DNA of 64,000 nucleotides from Quercus robur (Eukaryota > Streptophyta > Magnoliopsida > Fagales > Fagaceae), in NCBI RefSeq assembly GCF_932294415.1, contig NC_065542.1, positions 54,804,406 to 54,868,405 of the forward strand. The letters are read 5' to 3'. The notes under the pieces are model-generated. The model made no database searches, had not been told where the DNA came from, and saw only the letters and a list, made by a program, of their open reading frames with translations. The position numbers were made by a program, and so were the translations under genes. Below are positions 40,601-51,972 of this stretch, in pieces (the first letter of the stretch is position 1; every line of letters starts with the position of its first letter).

Positions 40601-41070
40601 TTCTCATATATCTTACCTTTACTGAGTTGTGTAGCTCACCTCTTCTACTCTTTCAGTTAGCAGGTTTTATTTTGGAGCAGAGGGAGCCTTAATCGAGTTT
40701 TGGAAGGAGCTGGTTTAGTTTTATATGTATAGATCCTAAATTAGCAATATGATGTTTAGATTTGTAGCATTGTTTGTTTTAGGATCTAATGAAAGTGTAT
40801 ACCTTAAAGTATTAAGAGATGTATTATGTGAAATTCCGAATTTGAACAATTGGTGAATTATGTTATTCTTTGGAGTACAATGTAGATGCTCTAAATGTCA
40901 AGTGAAAGGTTATATCATTTAAGTAAAAAAACAAAAATGAAAAGAAAGAGGAAAGCTTTTGTAAAAGTTTTCAAAAAATTAAGTTGGTTCTTGTTAATAT
41001 CATGTTTAGGCTTGATATTAGCATGCCGGGTCATGGTTACAAATCCGGGTACCGGATTTAGGGTGTGACA
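37454..41070 (+). mobile_element. Large solo LTR, Tekay/Del-like
   Basis: 3617 bp bounded by TGTAACACCCCGACCC and GGTGTGACA, with flanking GGAGC (37449-37453) and GGAGT (41071-41075), a 5-bp target duplication with one mismatch. LTRs of this length with TGTNACACCC ends are typical of Tekay/Del chromoviruses. Internal features fit an LTR: a TATA-rich block followed by a CT-rich leader (37920-38270). There is no internal coding domain, so it looks like a solo LTR left by recombination. It contains several (AT)n tracts. Confidence 0.65.
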
Positions 41071-42060
41071 GGAGTAGCCCTGGCCTTGCAATATATATAT
41101 ATATATATATATATTCCCATTTAGAAGTCAAACCCAATTTAAGATGAAATTTACTCTTCTAAAAAATAAGGACTAAAATTATAGTTGTACTTGGCAAAAA
41201 CAAACTGAAGCTTTAACATACTGTATACAGCCAAATTAGCTACAATAATGGTGACTAGATTTAAGGCGATGTGAAGAGAGAGGAGGGGGGGGGGGGGGGG
41301 GGGGGGGGGAGCATTATACTGAAAAGATAACAATACTAACAAATATGTACTCCTAATAGACCATTAGAAAACCATCCTATTAGCCATAATTATATTTCCT
41401 CTGTAATGGAGAGGTAATTAATGTTATTGCCAAGCGCAAAAATGAGCTTGCAAAGTTTAATTGCTACATGATCAACATATTTGACTCCAGTCCTAAAAAA
41501 TCCAAATATAATAAACATGACTAGCCATCTTAAAAAATAAACAAGAAGAGAGAAAATCGGTTCAAACCTATAAAGTGTAGATAATACATGAACTCTCAAT
41601 GTCTACCATTTTCGATTTCTGTGTTGCTTTTGAAAAAACAAAGAAAGAATTTGGGGAAACAAAACAAACATGGCAATTCAGAGATTTCGCATATTTTATG
41701 GAATTAGGGATTTGATCCTAACCTTCTAGTTCCACTATATCAAAGTGATTTTGATCTTTTTGAGAAACCTTCACCGGTGAGTAAAGCCACGAGACAGAGA
41801 TGGAGATCACCCAAGTGAGAAGAGAAGCGGTTTGAGAGAGGAGAACGCGAGAGAGTCGAGGGCACAGATGAAAAAGTATGTGACTGTGTTTATTTTTTTT
41901 TTGGCTTTTATACTAAACCCGCTTGAACGGTAGCAGGTTTTTCATTAAAATAAAATAACGGTTAGGATTAGAGCAAGTAAAATCTATGGTCCTGATTTTA
42001 GCAGGTACCGTACCCACCAAAAAAATATATGGGTACAGTTATTTCGTAGTCTGAGTTTCT
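41071..42060. other. Intergenic DNA with simple repeats
   Basis: (AT)n near 41090-41112 and an uninterrupted run of 25 G at 41285-41309. 41760-41880 is locally GA-rich. GGTACCGTACCC with a nearby GGGTACAG (42003-42040) resembles the hairpin motif at 31459. No gene seen. Confidence 0.4.
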
Positions 42061-43352
42061 TGATGTTGGAAATTTTAAGGAAAGTGAATGGAAATAAGAA
42101 AGGAAGAAAGAGGTTTAGTGACATGAAAAGATCGTTTTCTTTAAGAGTGATATTTGACTATTTGTCCCCACTTAGAGAAGTCTGCTAATGGGTTGCAAGA
42201 AAATTATCTCCTAAATTAAATTAAACAAGATTCTACAAGTAGCAAGATTGAAGAATTATGTGAATTTCTTTATTTTTTGAAAAAAAAAAAAAAACCCTTA
42301 AATTTGGTAGTTTATTTATTAGCAACGAAGAGTTGCCAAACAAAATACATATTTTAAGGGTCACTTTTGCTAAAACAAACACCCTAAAATGTTGCCCAAA
42401 CTTCCTCATTTGTTTTACAAAATTTTCTAGAAAACATGTTTTATTGCAATTGTTGCTTGAGCAAACTACCCTTCTAACTCGAGTAAGTTCTTCAATAATA
42501 GAAACAAATTTCACATTAAGTGTCTCTCACCTTTCCTCGCTCAAGCAAGGTTTAGACAGAAAGTTTGCTCGTCCTTTGTTGTAGTCAAACTTAATATCGC
42601 TTAAGCAAAACTAAATTTTGCTTGAGAAAAACTATATGTCGCTTGAGCAAGACACCGAAATTCAATTTTATTTTATTTTTAAAATACTCTATTTTAATTA
42701 CAACCTTCTGTGTATAAGTTCAATGTGGTAAAGGGTTGGAAATATCTGTGCAAGACAGATTGTACAACTCTTACATGTGATTACATAATTAACATGCATT
42801 TCACAACAAGCAGAAGAAAAATACAAACTACATCACGCTAACTTCATCATGGTCCATCCCAACTGATGTGAAGCAAACTAGTCAGGTTACGACTTACGAG
42901 GGAAAAAGTATATTGTTCATGATCAATGACAATGCATTCCTTGAGTCTATCAATCCAATGATGGCCCTTGCCATCTACACTAACAACTGCTCCGACTTCA
43001 GGCCTCCCTATTGCAAACCAGCAGCAAGAAATAAGACAAATTAATAGACAAAAGTGGGTCTAGAAATGGACTTGCATATAATTACAAACATCAAGTTTAG
43101 ATTGATTTAAACTCAAATGAATATTGACTCAGCCAGAACCACTTCTTCTTAAGTAAAGTGACATAGATATGACATCAATCATAAGTCCAAGATCATTTAG
43201 GATAGAATGCAGACTTTGGAAGATTTGATCTACAAGAAAGTTAAACAGAGCAAATACATCAATTTGGTTATAATAAATTTTTGGTAACTGTTAAAAAGTA
43301 TTAATCCTTCAAAATTTTGGATTTTATTTTTACATATTTAAGATTATACATA

Positions 43353-43385
<33 letters not shown>

Positions 43386-44169
43386 AATTAATTTATAAAT
43401 AAGATTTTATAAGAATTTTTTCCCCTGGCCCTAACATGGATGATGGATCTACCAATGCATACCATTGCAGCAACTTCTGGAAGTGAGACTGAGTATACTG
43501 AAAGAATTCCAGCAAGCTGACATGCAAGGCCAACTGCAATAAACTCAACAGGTGGTCCTGATATGATGGGGCTAATGAATGAAGAATATAGGCACTTTTA
43601 CTTTGTAGCATGTAACAGAGAAGGGCTGTAATGCTATGGTGTGGAACAGAGTATAACGGTTAAACAACCAGTAGACCAATGTTATATTAAAGAGAAAGTT
43701 TAGGCGCACTGTTGAAATTGAAAGGGACAATCCAAAGCATCATAGCAGAGAGAAGAGCAATGATCAAGCACAAGTGGCAGAGTCAATCTGGGCTAGCAAG
43801 AAGTTGTTGGGAATCAGTGCCATATTGTGAACAGTCATCCATTGCTTTGAAGAGATGATGCCACATGGCTTCGGAGGCAGTTAGAGATTGAGCTACACGT
43901 ATAATGCTTAGATAGGATCCAAATATAGGCACTTCTAGTTTGTTGTATGTAACAGAGAAGGGCTGTAATGCTATGGTGTGGAACAGAGTATAACAGTTAA
44001 ACAACCAGTATACCAATATTATATTTAAGTGAAAGTTTAGGGGCATAATTTTTGCTACAACTCTAAAGTGGTCGACAGTGAGTAGAAGAGAAAATGTGGT
44101 AAAAGTGTGTAATCTTTTCACCAGTGTATAAAATCTTACCTTTCTACTAAAAAAAAGTATCTTAAAAAA
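42061..44169. other. Intergenic DNA with two exon-like segments and a 115-bp direct repeat
   Basis: On the minus strand, 43007-42905 lies between an AG acceptor and a GTAAGT donor and reads VGAVVSVDGKGHHWIDRLK, CIVIDHEQYTFSL. 43605-43440 reads SGPPVEFIAVGLACQLAGIL and SVYSVSLPEVAAMVCIGRSI. They look like exons of a decayed gene I do not recognise. A repeat of about 115 bp occurs at 43590 and 43926 (shared AACAGAGAAGGGCTGTAATG). Confidence 0.35.
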
Positions 44170-44660
44170 AAATCTGTTGGCAGAAGACTAGGTGGATGAC
44201 ATAGCAATAACTTAAGAAGAGCTCAAAAGTCACAAAGGGCAGTACAAGTAGAGGAGAGCCTATTCTACAGCTTGTTAAACCTTTTCTTCAACTTCAAGCA
44301 TGGGATCAACAGATGTTATTAGTGTTTCAGGTTAAAATTCCTGATTACAACTTCTAGTTCTACTGGTTCTTACTTCACCATTACAATTTTGCCTATTTCT
44401 TTCCCTAATATTCAATTATCAATTAACAAAGGAGACCCCAATTGTAAGATAAAGAAGCCATGTATTACTGTTTGCTTGAACTCTGCATATCATCATGATG
44501 TTATAAGACAAAGCCTACATTACTGCACTGCCAAGATTGGGCAACAGCTAGCAATTAAAAAGCTTAAATGCAACTGCATCAAACAATCTGTAAGTGAAAC
44601 ACACCGTATATATGGGACAGCCACATCAATTCACCTAGATGGAACAACATGACATCAGTT
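44170..44660. repeat. Segmental duplicate, partner of 61790-62240
   Basis: Co-linear and same-strand with 61790-62240. Shared phrases include TCACCATTACAATTTTGC, GGGCAACAGCTAGCAATT and TCACCTGGATGGAACAACAT (variant here). It lies downstream of the TNL relic and gene, so it is probably part of a duplicated TNL locus unit. Confidence 0.6.
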
Positions 44661-44974
44661 TCCAAGTGACAAATAAGACGATTGAAAGTTTATAATTCGA
44701 AATTGTCAACAAGAAATACCTCAGGCCCCATTTTTCTTAATACAACAAGCATAAAAATGAAACGACTGTTTCTTTAGATGAATTCTCTTTCCTCCTTTTT
44801 CTTAATACATTATTCTTCACCATCAAAAAAGAAAAAAGTTGCATTAGTTTGATTATTAAGTTTATTGGGTCTTTCCTTCACATATGTATTCAAATTTGAA
44901 ATATAGCAGCTTAATAATATTCGAGGTCTATTCGACTCAACAAGAAAACTATGCAAATGATTTCATCATCCTTT
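44661..44974. other. Intergenic DNA
   Basis: AT-rich. I see no gene and no element end. Confidence 0.4.
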
Positions 44975-45310
44975 TTACAATTGTAAGCCGCCATGCCAGT
45001 GCTATAAAAATTAATTAAAAGAAGCAAAAGAAAAACTCTCTTGAATCTACCTTTGAAATGGTTGATGCAGTGGGGGAAAAAAATCACATGGCTAGCCTGA
45101 GAGAAAACAACCTCTTTGGTGAAAATTGGCCCAAATTTTCTTCTTTCCTTCTGATTTTACAACACTGGAGTTGGAAAATTGTATTAAATACCGAGAGAGC
45201 AACAAGAGTATTGATTTTACCTTCCAACTTAAGTGAACAAAAATGATGAGCTTACTATCTGTTGTACATATCTTCTCAGCTCCTGGCAATGCGACAATCT
45301 CTCCTCGCCA
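44975..45310. repeat. Tandem duplicate of the TNL 3' flank, copy 1
   Basis: Co-linear with 46010-46330 (shared CACATATCTTCTCC-type phrase, AAAATTGGCCCAAATTT, AATGGTTGATG). Each copy lies just downstream of C-JID-coding sequence on the minus strand, so the 3' end of the TNL gene was duplicated in tandem. Confidence 0.65.
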
Positions 45311-45331
45311 ATAAACTACAAAGTCCGGTAA

Positions 45332-45858
45332 TCATATCTGCCTGAATATATCAACATCTGCTTGACTCAAATTTTCTTCCCATTCCTCATTGAATGATTG
45401 AACAATGGGATAGTAATTCTGCAATAAGGGATACGATTCAACCTCACCAAATTCTTCCGAAAAACAAAAGTCACTAGACATGAATCGAAACCTATCGCTT
45501 ATCAATGAACACCGAAGTCTATGCGTAGCTCTATAACTTCTCCAGATAAACAATGAATTAAGTTGGGGAAATGGATGATGCTGGCTGAGTACAAAAATAG
45601 CGCACACAGTGACTCCCATCAATTTATTACATAAATTTGAAGGCACTTGCAGATTCATTGAAGCCCCTACGCTTTGATGAGTGAACCATTTCGAAATTTC
45701 TTTTCCAGGAATAGTGAGCTGATGACCTATTTAATGGAAGCTCCGCAAAGATCGAAGATGTGCGCAACCACTCAGAAGAAGAGACTCCAAATTAGATAGT
45801 CTAGTGGTACTTTTAGGAAGGCCAACAAAAATATTTCCCCTGATATCTAAATGGCTCA
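45332..45858 (-). pseudogene. Truncated TNL relic (LRR fragment joined to C-JID)
   Basis: On the minus strand, 45858 to about 45735 reads SHLDIRGNIFVGLPKSTTRL and SNLESLLLSGCAHLRSL, the homologue of LDLRGNNFVCLPESTSQL in exon 4 of the neighbouring TNL. After an internal deletion and a stop codon it continues as GHQLTIPGKEISKWFTHQSV, GASMNLQVPSNLCNKLMGV, the C-JID start, to a stop at 45332, well short of the intact copy. The exon 4 end and the intron are missing at the joint. TIR, NB-ARC and most LRRs are absent. It is probably a non-functional remnant of a tandem paralogue. Confidence 0.75.
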
Positions 45859-46009
45859 AAAAATAAAAAATAAAAATGAATTAAATGGGATGAGTTTTTT
45901 TTTTTTTTTTTTTTTTTTTATAGGCATAAATTAAATGGGGTGAGTTCTATTCATATTAAAATTAAATAATTAATGTAAAACAACAAATAATTCATCACCC
46001 GGCCATTTT
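45859..46009. other. Low-complexity junction
   Basis: A/T runs, including about 22 T at 45898-45919, marking the break of the TNL relic. Confidence 0.4.
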
Positions 46010-46340
46010 ACAAGTTAAAGCCTCCACCCTAGTCCTATAAAAATTAAATTGAAGAAGCAAAACTAAAACTCTCACGAATAAATGGTTGATGTAGTAGGAA
46101 AAAGAAATCACAGGGCTAGTGAAAAATGGCCCAAATTTACTTCATTCCATTTGATTTTACAACAATACTGGAATTGGAAAATTGTAGTAAATGTCATAAA
46201 TAGAGAAGAACGAGAGTATCTATTTTACCCTTCAACATAAGTGAACAAAAAATGATGAGCATAGTACTTGTTGCACATATCTTCTCCAATCCTAGCAATG
46301 TGAAAATTTTTGCTCACCAACAAACTAAGAAGTACATTAA
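46010..46340. repeat. Tandem duplicate of the TNL 3' flank, copy 2
   Basis: Partner of 44975-45310, see there. It is followed by a 30-base (AT)n tract at 46399-46428. Confidence 0.65.
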
Positions 46341-46393
46341 CTTCATCGTATCCAGTATTATTGAACTCAAATGAAAGCACATGCACAATGAAT

Positions 46394-46432
<39 letters not shown>

Positions 46433-46439
46433 CTACAAT

Positions 46440-46713
46440 AAATAGATCCGTAAAAGTGAGAAGGATGGTGACTTAGAAAAAATTTAGAGAAAAAAAGATT
46501 ATCAGCTGTACAGATTCATCAAAGCTACTACTTTCACTGGGATTCCTCTTTTTTGCAATCTGTGTTACCTTGTCCTTGTGTGCTTAATTAAATTCCCAAT
46601 CCAATTTCCCAAACGCAGAATGAATCTTTCATTTAGATTAGGGAGTTGTATCCTCTATGAGTGTGGTGCATCTACCTAATTAAAGCTACATTCTCCACTA
46701 GTAGTTACATTCT
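46440..46713 (-). other. 3' flank of the TNL gene
   Basis: Immediate downstream region of the TNL stop codon on the minus strand, likely holding the 3'UTR. It is co-linear with 61060-61250 (shared GATGGTGACTTA, CATGAATCTTTCA-type phrase), another sign of a duplicated TNL unit. I cannot fix a polyadenylation site. Confidence 0.45.
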
Positions 46714-47295
46714 TCACTCAGTTTTGGTATCTTTTGCTGAATCTTCCAAATCATCCCTATAAGGAGTGATGCTACAGTTGCTGTTGCTGCTGCACCCACG
46801 CATAGTTTGGTTCAGATCTTCAATGTCTTGCTCAAATATCAAATGGGCCCCGCATTTTGTAACCTCTAATCCTGGACCTTTGGTTTTAATTCCAATCTCA
46901 ATTTGACCAAATCCATTAGCTTCTATTTGACTCCAATTTTTTTTCAGTAACTTCTGGGGATAGAAATTCAGGTAAAGATGATACGATTCAATCTTACCAA
47001 ATTCTTCCGAAAAAGGAAATTCATCAAGTATCTGTTTGCTTTCAAATCCGTTGGCTTTCAAGTACCACCGAAGCCAATGCGTAAATCTATAACCTTCCAT
47101 ATAAGAAGGATTAAGTTGATGAAGTGGACGATGTTGGCGGAGTACAAAAACAGCACACACAACGAGTCCCATTAATTTATTACATAATAAATCTGAAGAC
47201 ACTTGCAAATTCACTGAAGTCCCCAAACTTTGATGGCTAAACCATTTTGGAATTTCTCTTCCAGGAATTATAATATGATAAATGGATTCATCTCC
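46714..47295 (-). CDS. TNL exon 5, C-JID post-LRR domain
   Basis: 193 codons plus stop, residues 1008-1200. It opens GDESIYHIIIPGREIPKWFS, the hallmark of the C-terminal jelly-roll/Ig-like domain that helps TNLs bind effectors. It ends in an acidic tail (DLEDSAKDTKTE). The acceptor is TTTCAG at 47301-47296. Confidence 0.88.
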   Translation of the reverse strand, partial: GDESIYHIIIPGREIPKWFSHQSLGTSVNLQVSSDLLCNKLMGLVVCAVFVLRQHRPLHQLNPSYMEGYRFTHWLRWYLKANGFESKQILDEFPFSEEFGKIESYHLYLNFYPQKLLKKNWSQIEANGFGQIEIGIKTKGPGLEVTKCGAHLIFEQDIEDLNQTMRGCSSNSNCSITPYRDDLEDSAKDTKTE

Positions 47296-50200
47296 CTGAA
47301 ACATACAAAATTACAAAATCATTATATTTCGAACCTCACAAGAGAGAGAGAGAGAGACCTTAAATTGAATGTGATGTCTTAGCGTTGTTAATAACATGTC
47401 ACCGAAGTCTTCATTGTTAATCAATTTAACACAATTGAGAAGACAGAGGTCCGAATAAGGACCATCTTCAGGTCTTAATGGTAATATTTCCAGTGAGGTA
47501 CAACCATCTGCATCAATATCCACAATATTTAATGGAGACACTGGCAAAGATCGAAGATGTGTGCAACCACATAGAAGAAGAGTCTTCATATTAGATAGTT
47601 GAGAGGTACTCTCAGGAAGGCAAACAAAATTATTTCCCCTAAGATCCAATTGTGTTAAAGAGGACAAACAACCAAGACCATCAGGGATTGCATGAAGATT
47701 GCAATAACTTAGATTCAATTTGGTCAAAGACCATAAATCAGAAAGAGAACGCCCTAACATGCCCGTGGGATATTCTACTCTTCTTTTTCGCACTAAAGGA
47801 AAACTGATGAGTTTATTTGATGATATAGATGATAAGCCTTCGCATCCTCGAAGAGATAGTACTTTTAGATTTTTTAAGAGAACAAACGAAGAAGGTAATT
47901 CTGTTATAGCAGTTTCACTCACATCTAGCTCCTCAAGACCTTTGATATTTCCCAAATTCTCTGGTAGTTCATCAATTTTTGAGCAGCCAGACAAAGTGAG
48001 AATTTTTAGAAACATCAAATAACAACAAACATTTGGAAGACTTGAAAGGTTTCTGCAATCTCTTAGATCTAATTTAGTAAGGCCAGTTAAATACTTCACT
48101 GACAACGGTAGTTCTTTTATGGCAGTGTCGTTCAAATAAAGTTCCAACAATCTTGACATATTTCCCTCAACTTCTGGGAACTTCTTTAGTCTTGAACAAC
48201 CAGAAAGAATAAAAATTTCAAGAGATTCCAAGTTGATCTTGGGTGGAAGGCTCTCAAGGCACTTGCAACCATTCAAATCCAATCGAATAAGCCATTTGAG
48301 ATTTCCGAGAGATGCATGAATCTTAGATAGTCTTATACAACGTTGAAGAATCAACTGCTTCAAATTTGGGACTCTACTGAAGTTCAAGGTCTTGATCAAG
48401 TTTTGAGAGTCACTAAGGTCTATAAGCTTTAACTCATCTAAAATCTGTTATAAACCAATAAATAATGAAATAAAGTTAGGCCTTAATGAAAAGGAATATA
48501 GCCACTAGCAGTTTTGTGAGATGGTGTGTTCTGTTATCAAAAAAGGGAATATAATACACATTTGCATAACTAATAATCTTACCATATTTCCTTTCCATAT
48601 TTGTTTGATGCTGCTACAATGCATTCTCAATTCAACAAGTTTGTTTAGTTGGAAATTGGTTGGTATGTATTTTAAATGATATCCGTGCCATTCAATAACA
48701 CGTAACTCATTAGAAAGATAACTGAGGCCTTCTGGAAGTTGCACCTTGCCCCTTTTGAGGTCTTTTGGAAGTTGTAAAGTACTAGTTATGAAATCTTCTG
48801 GAAGTTTCTCATTACCAATTTTATGCAATCTCAAATTTTTCATCTTTGAGAAGGCTTCAGCACTCAATTGTTCCACTTTTTGAATAGGTAGGTTTAGCAT
48901 TATGCCTTCAACTACGTCTGTTCCCTAATAAACAAAAACAATGAATTTGGAATAATTGGTAAAAATTCTTAGAAAATTTTATAGTAACATATATACTTTT
49001 TGAGTTCAGGTTTATACAAGTCAACTTACAGTATTATTCTTCAATACATGAATGACATCTTTATAAGTCCACAATCTACTATGTCCACCAGGCTCTTTAG
49101 GGGATTCACGACGAACGATTTCTTGACCCATATCTTGCAGCAAATCATGCATCGACAAAATTCCGTGGTCATCAATAGTTATGAGAGATTTCTCCATAAG
49201 AACACCAATGTTGTAGTCTAGATAATAAGAAAAACTTTCCAATATATCTCTTATGCATTCTTTGTTCTCTCCTTTGAAAAAACATGCAATATCTAGAAAC
49301 AATCCCTTCTGCGAATTTGTAAGCCCATCAAAACTTATTTGAAGTATATCCAAAATGTTTCTATTAGGTTCTTCTTTTAGTTTATCTAGGGCACTTTTCC
49401 ATTCATTCGTTCTTTTAGCAAACAAAGAAGAACCTAAAACTTTAAGAGCTAAAGGAAGGCCTTTAGCATAGTTCACAAAGTCCTTAGACAAATTCACATA
49501 ATTTTCTTCAGGATGAGGTTTATGGAAAGCTCTCCAACAAAAAAGTTGCAAAGCATTATCATTGTTCAACAGCTTGGCTCTATATATATTATACACACCA
49601 CATCTTATTAACAAATGGCTATCTTTGCTTGTTACAATGATTCTACTCCCTGGACCAAACCAATCATGATTCCGTGCCAATGCTTCTAGTTGTTCTTTTC
49701 CATCCACATCATCAAGAACAATAAAAACATTTTTATTACATAGTCTATTCCTTACAACATTGATTCCCTCACAAACATTCCATATATTTATTTCACTTTC
49801 CATGAAGATCTTAGAAAGAAGTTGTTTTTGTAAAGAAACTAGACCTTGATTTTTAGTTTCATCTCTAACATTAGCTATAAAGCTACTAGCTTCAAAGTTC
49901 CCAGAAATTCTTCTATAAATTTCTTGTGCAAGAGTTGTTTTGCCCATTCCGCCCATCCCACATATCCCAACAAAGCGAACACCACTCAATCCTTCACCTA
50001 AGTATGAACCTAACATTTCCTCCACACAGGAGTCCATTCCAACAAGGTCCTTAGAAAAGCATGGGAGTTTGTGACTTAACTCACTAAATATCCTTCCAAT
50101 GATTTTTTGTATAACTATTGATTCATGCCTGCAAAGAAAATAACAAAAAAATAATTTTGATGACATAGAGCTAGCCACATTTAGAGACAAAACATTCATC

Positions 50201-51936
50201 ATAAACATAATCTTAGCTTCGTTTAGCCACATTAATAGTGCCTAATTATATTTAGAATTCATTACTATGTATTATGGGGGCAATTTTAGAGCTATCTGGG
50301 GCCAAATTTTTTACAAGGTTGTAAAGTATATATTTACATGACTAGAATCTAGTCCTACTAGGATAGTCAAGGTTATTCTACAAATATTTAAATACTCTCT
50401 TATCAGGTGACCTAAGTAAAAAAAAAAAAAAAAAGAAGTAAGTAATCAATCATCATCATCATCAATATATAAAAGCAGAGACCTCGTGCACTAGTGCACG
50501 AGGTCTTGCCATGTGGTGCTCTAATTTTGCATTTAGTTATTTTTACTTCATTTTATTAAGTTTTTTTTACTGTTACCTAACAGATCATAGTAACTTATTT
50601 TTAGTTTTTTACTGTTATATAAAATATAGGCAGCTCTTGATAATTAGATCAAATGTTATTTTCTACAAAATAGACTACCTTTTAAAAATAGACCAAACCT
50701 TATGAAAAGCCACCCAAGTCTTACCTTTCCCCCTTTCCCACGTGTAAATCAAAGCCAAAATTCTTACCCACTTACAAACACTCTTCCTCCTCTCCCACAT
50801 AGAGGCAATAATTCTAGAAAATCTCATTCTCATGAAATCTGTCTTCATTTTTTTTCTCAATTTCAATTCAATACGCTTTTGTCTATTAATAATGTTCTAT
50901 GCAATTTATGCAGGGAAATTCTCTTCATCATCAACTAGCGTAACAAAAATATATAAATCTTGAGATTCCTGAGGTTGTTGAAATAATCGACAAGTGCATA
51001 TTTCTAAAATTTATAATAACAAAAAAGTCTAATAAATAGCATATACTATCTCACAAAATGCCAATTACATAATATTTTCTTTTAAAAAAAACTCAATGAT
51101 AGGAATGGTAAAAAACATGATCCCATACAAGAAATACCAAAAATACATAGAAAACAATTTTCAGAGGAGGATTTATCTTTAAAGAATATGAGGACAATAG
51201 CAGAGATAAAATGCATTGAATGGGATCCTACGAAAAAAGTTCGTTAATCATTTCAAATTATACTGATCATTTATATAAAAAAAATAATAATACACCATAT
51301 TATTTACACTAAAAAAAGATACATATTAACTTCAAAGTTCATTGCATGATGTGAACTAATAGAGTTTTGTAACAATAAGCAACATTGATACAACAAGGGG
51401 TTAGCATTACATTTCGTGCATGCTTTGTGGAAGGAATGTCAAACTACAATCAGGATCATTTTGGTGAAACAAAAACAATTCTACTTATCCGAAGGTTAGA
51501 GGCACTCACATTAATTATTTACTCTCCAAATATATATATATATATAATATTCATCTCACTATAACTACTATATATACAAAATCAAACTACTTCAGACATA
51601 GGATTCAAATTGAAGTTTTTTATGCAACTGACAAAACAACTTTTGTGATATTTGATTGAAATACTGAGAAAATCCTAAATAAATCTGCAAGAGATCTTGC
51701 TGAAAAATAAAATGAGGTACAACTTATTAAAATTATTAAATTATTGTAAAGCTGTTAATCATAATATATATTAAATTCCTCATATACAGATTGATATTGG
51801 AGAAGGAATCCCATATGATTTGAAGAAAATTTTAGGAAAAAAAAACACATATTTCTACTTCATTTGAATGAATTCAATCTAAAGGATGGTTTTGAAAATT
51901 GCACAATTGTTAAGATTTATGATACACCTTCAAATG

Positions 51937-51972
<36 letters not shown>

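Noticed and set aside
31455-42054. A single large TIR element bounded by GGTACGGTACC motifs
   Set aside because: The ends are only loosely similar and I found no target duplication. Kept only as a low-interest finding.
47720-48022. A plus-strand 100-codon frame
   Set aside because: It is the antisense shadow of TNL exon 4.
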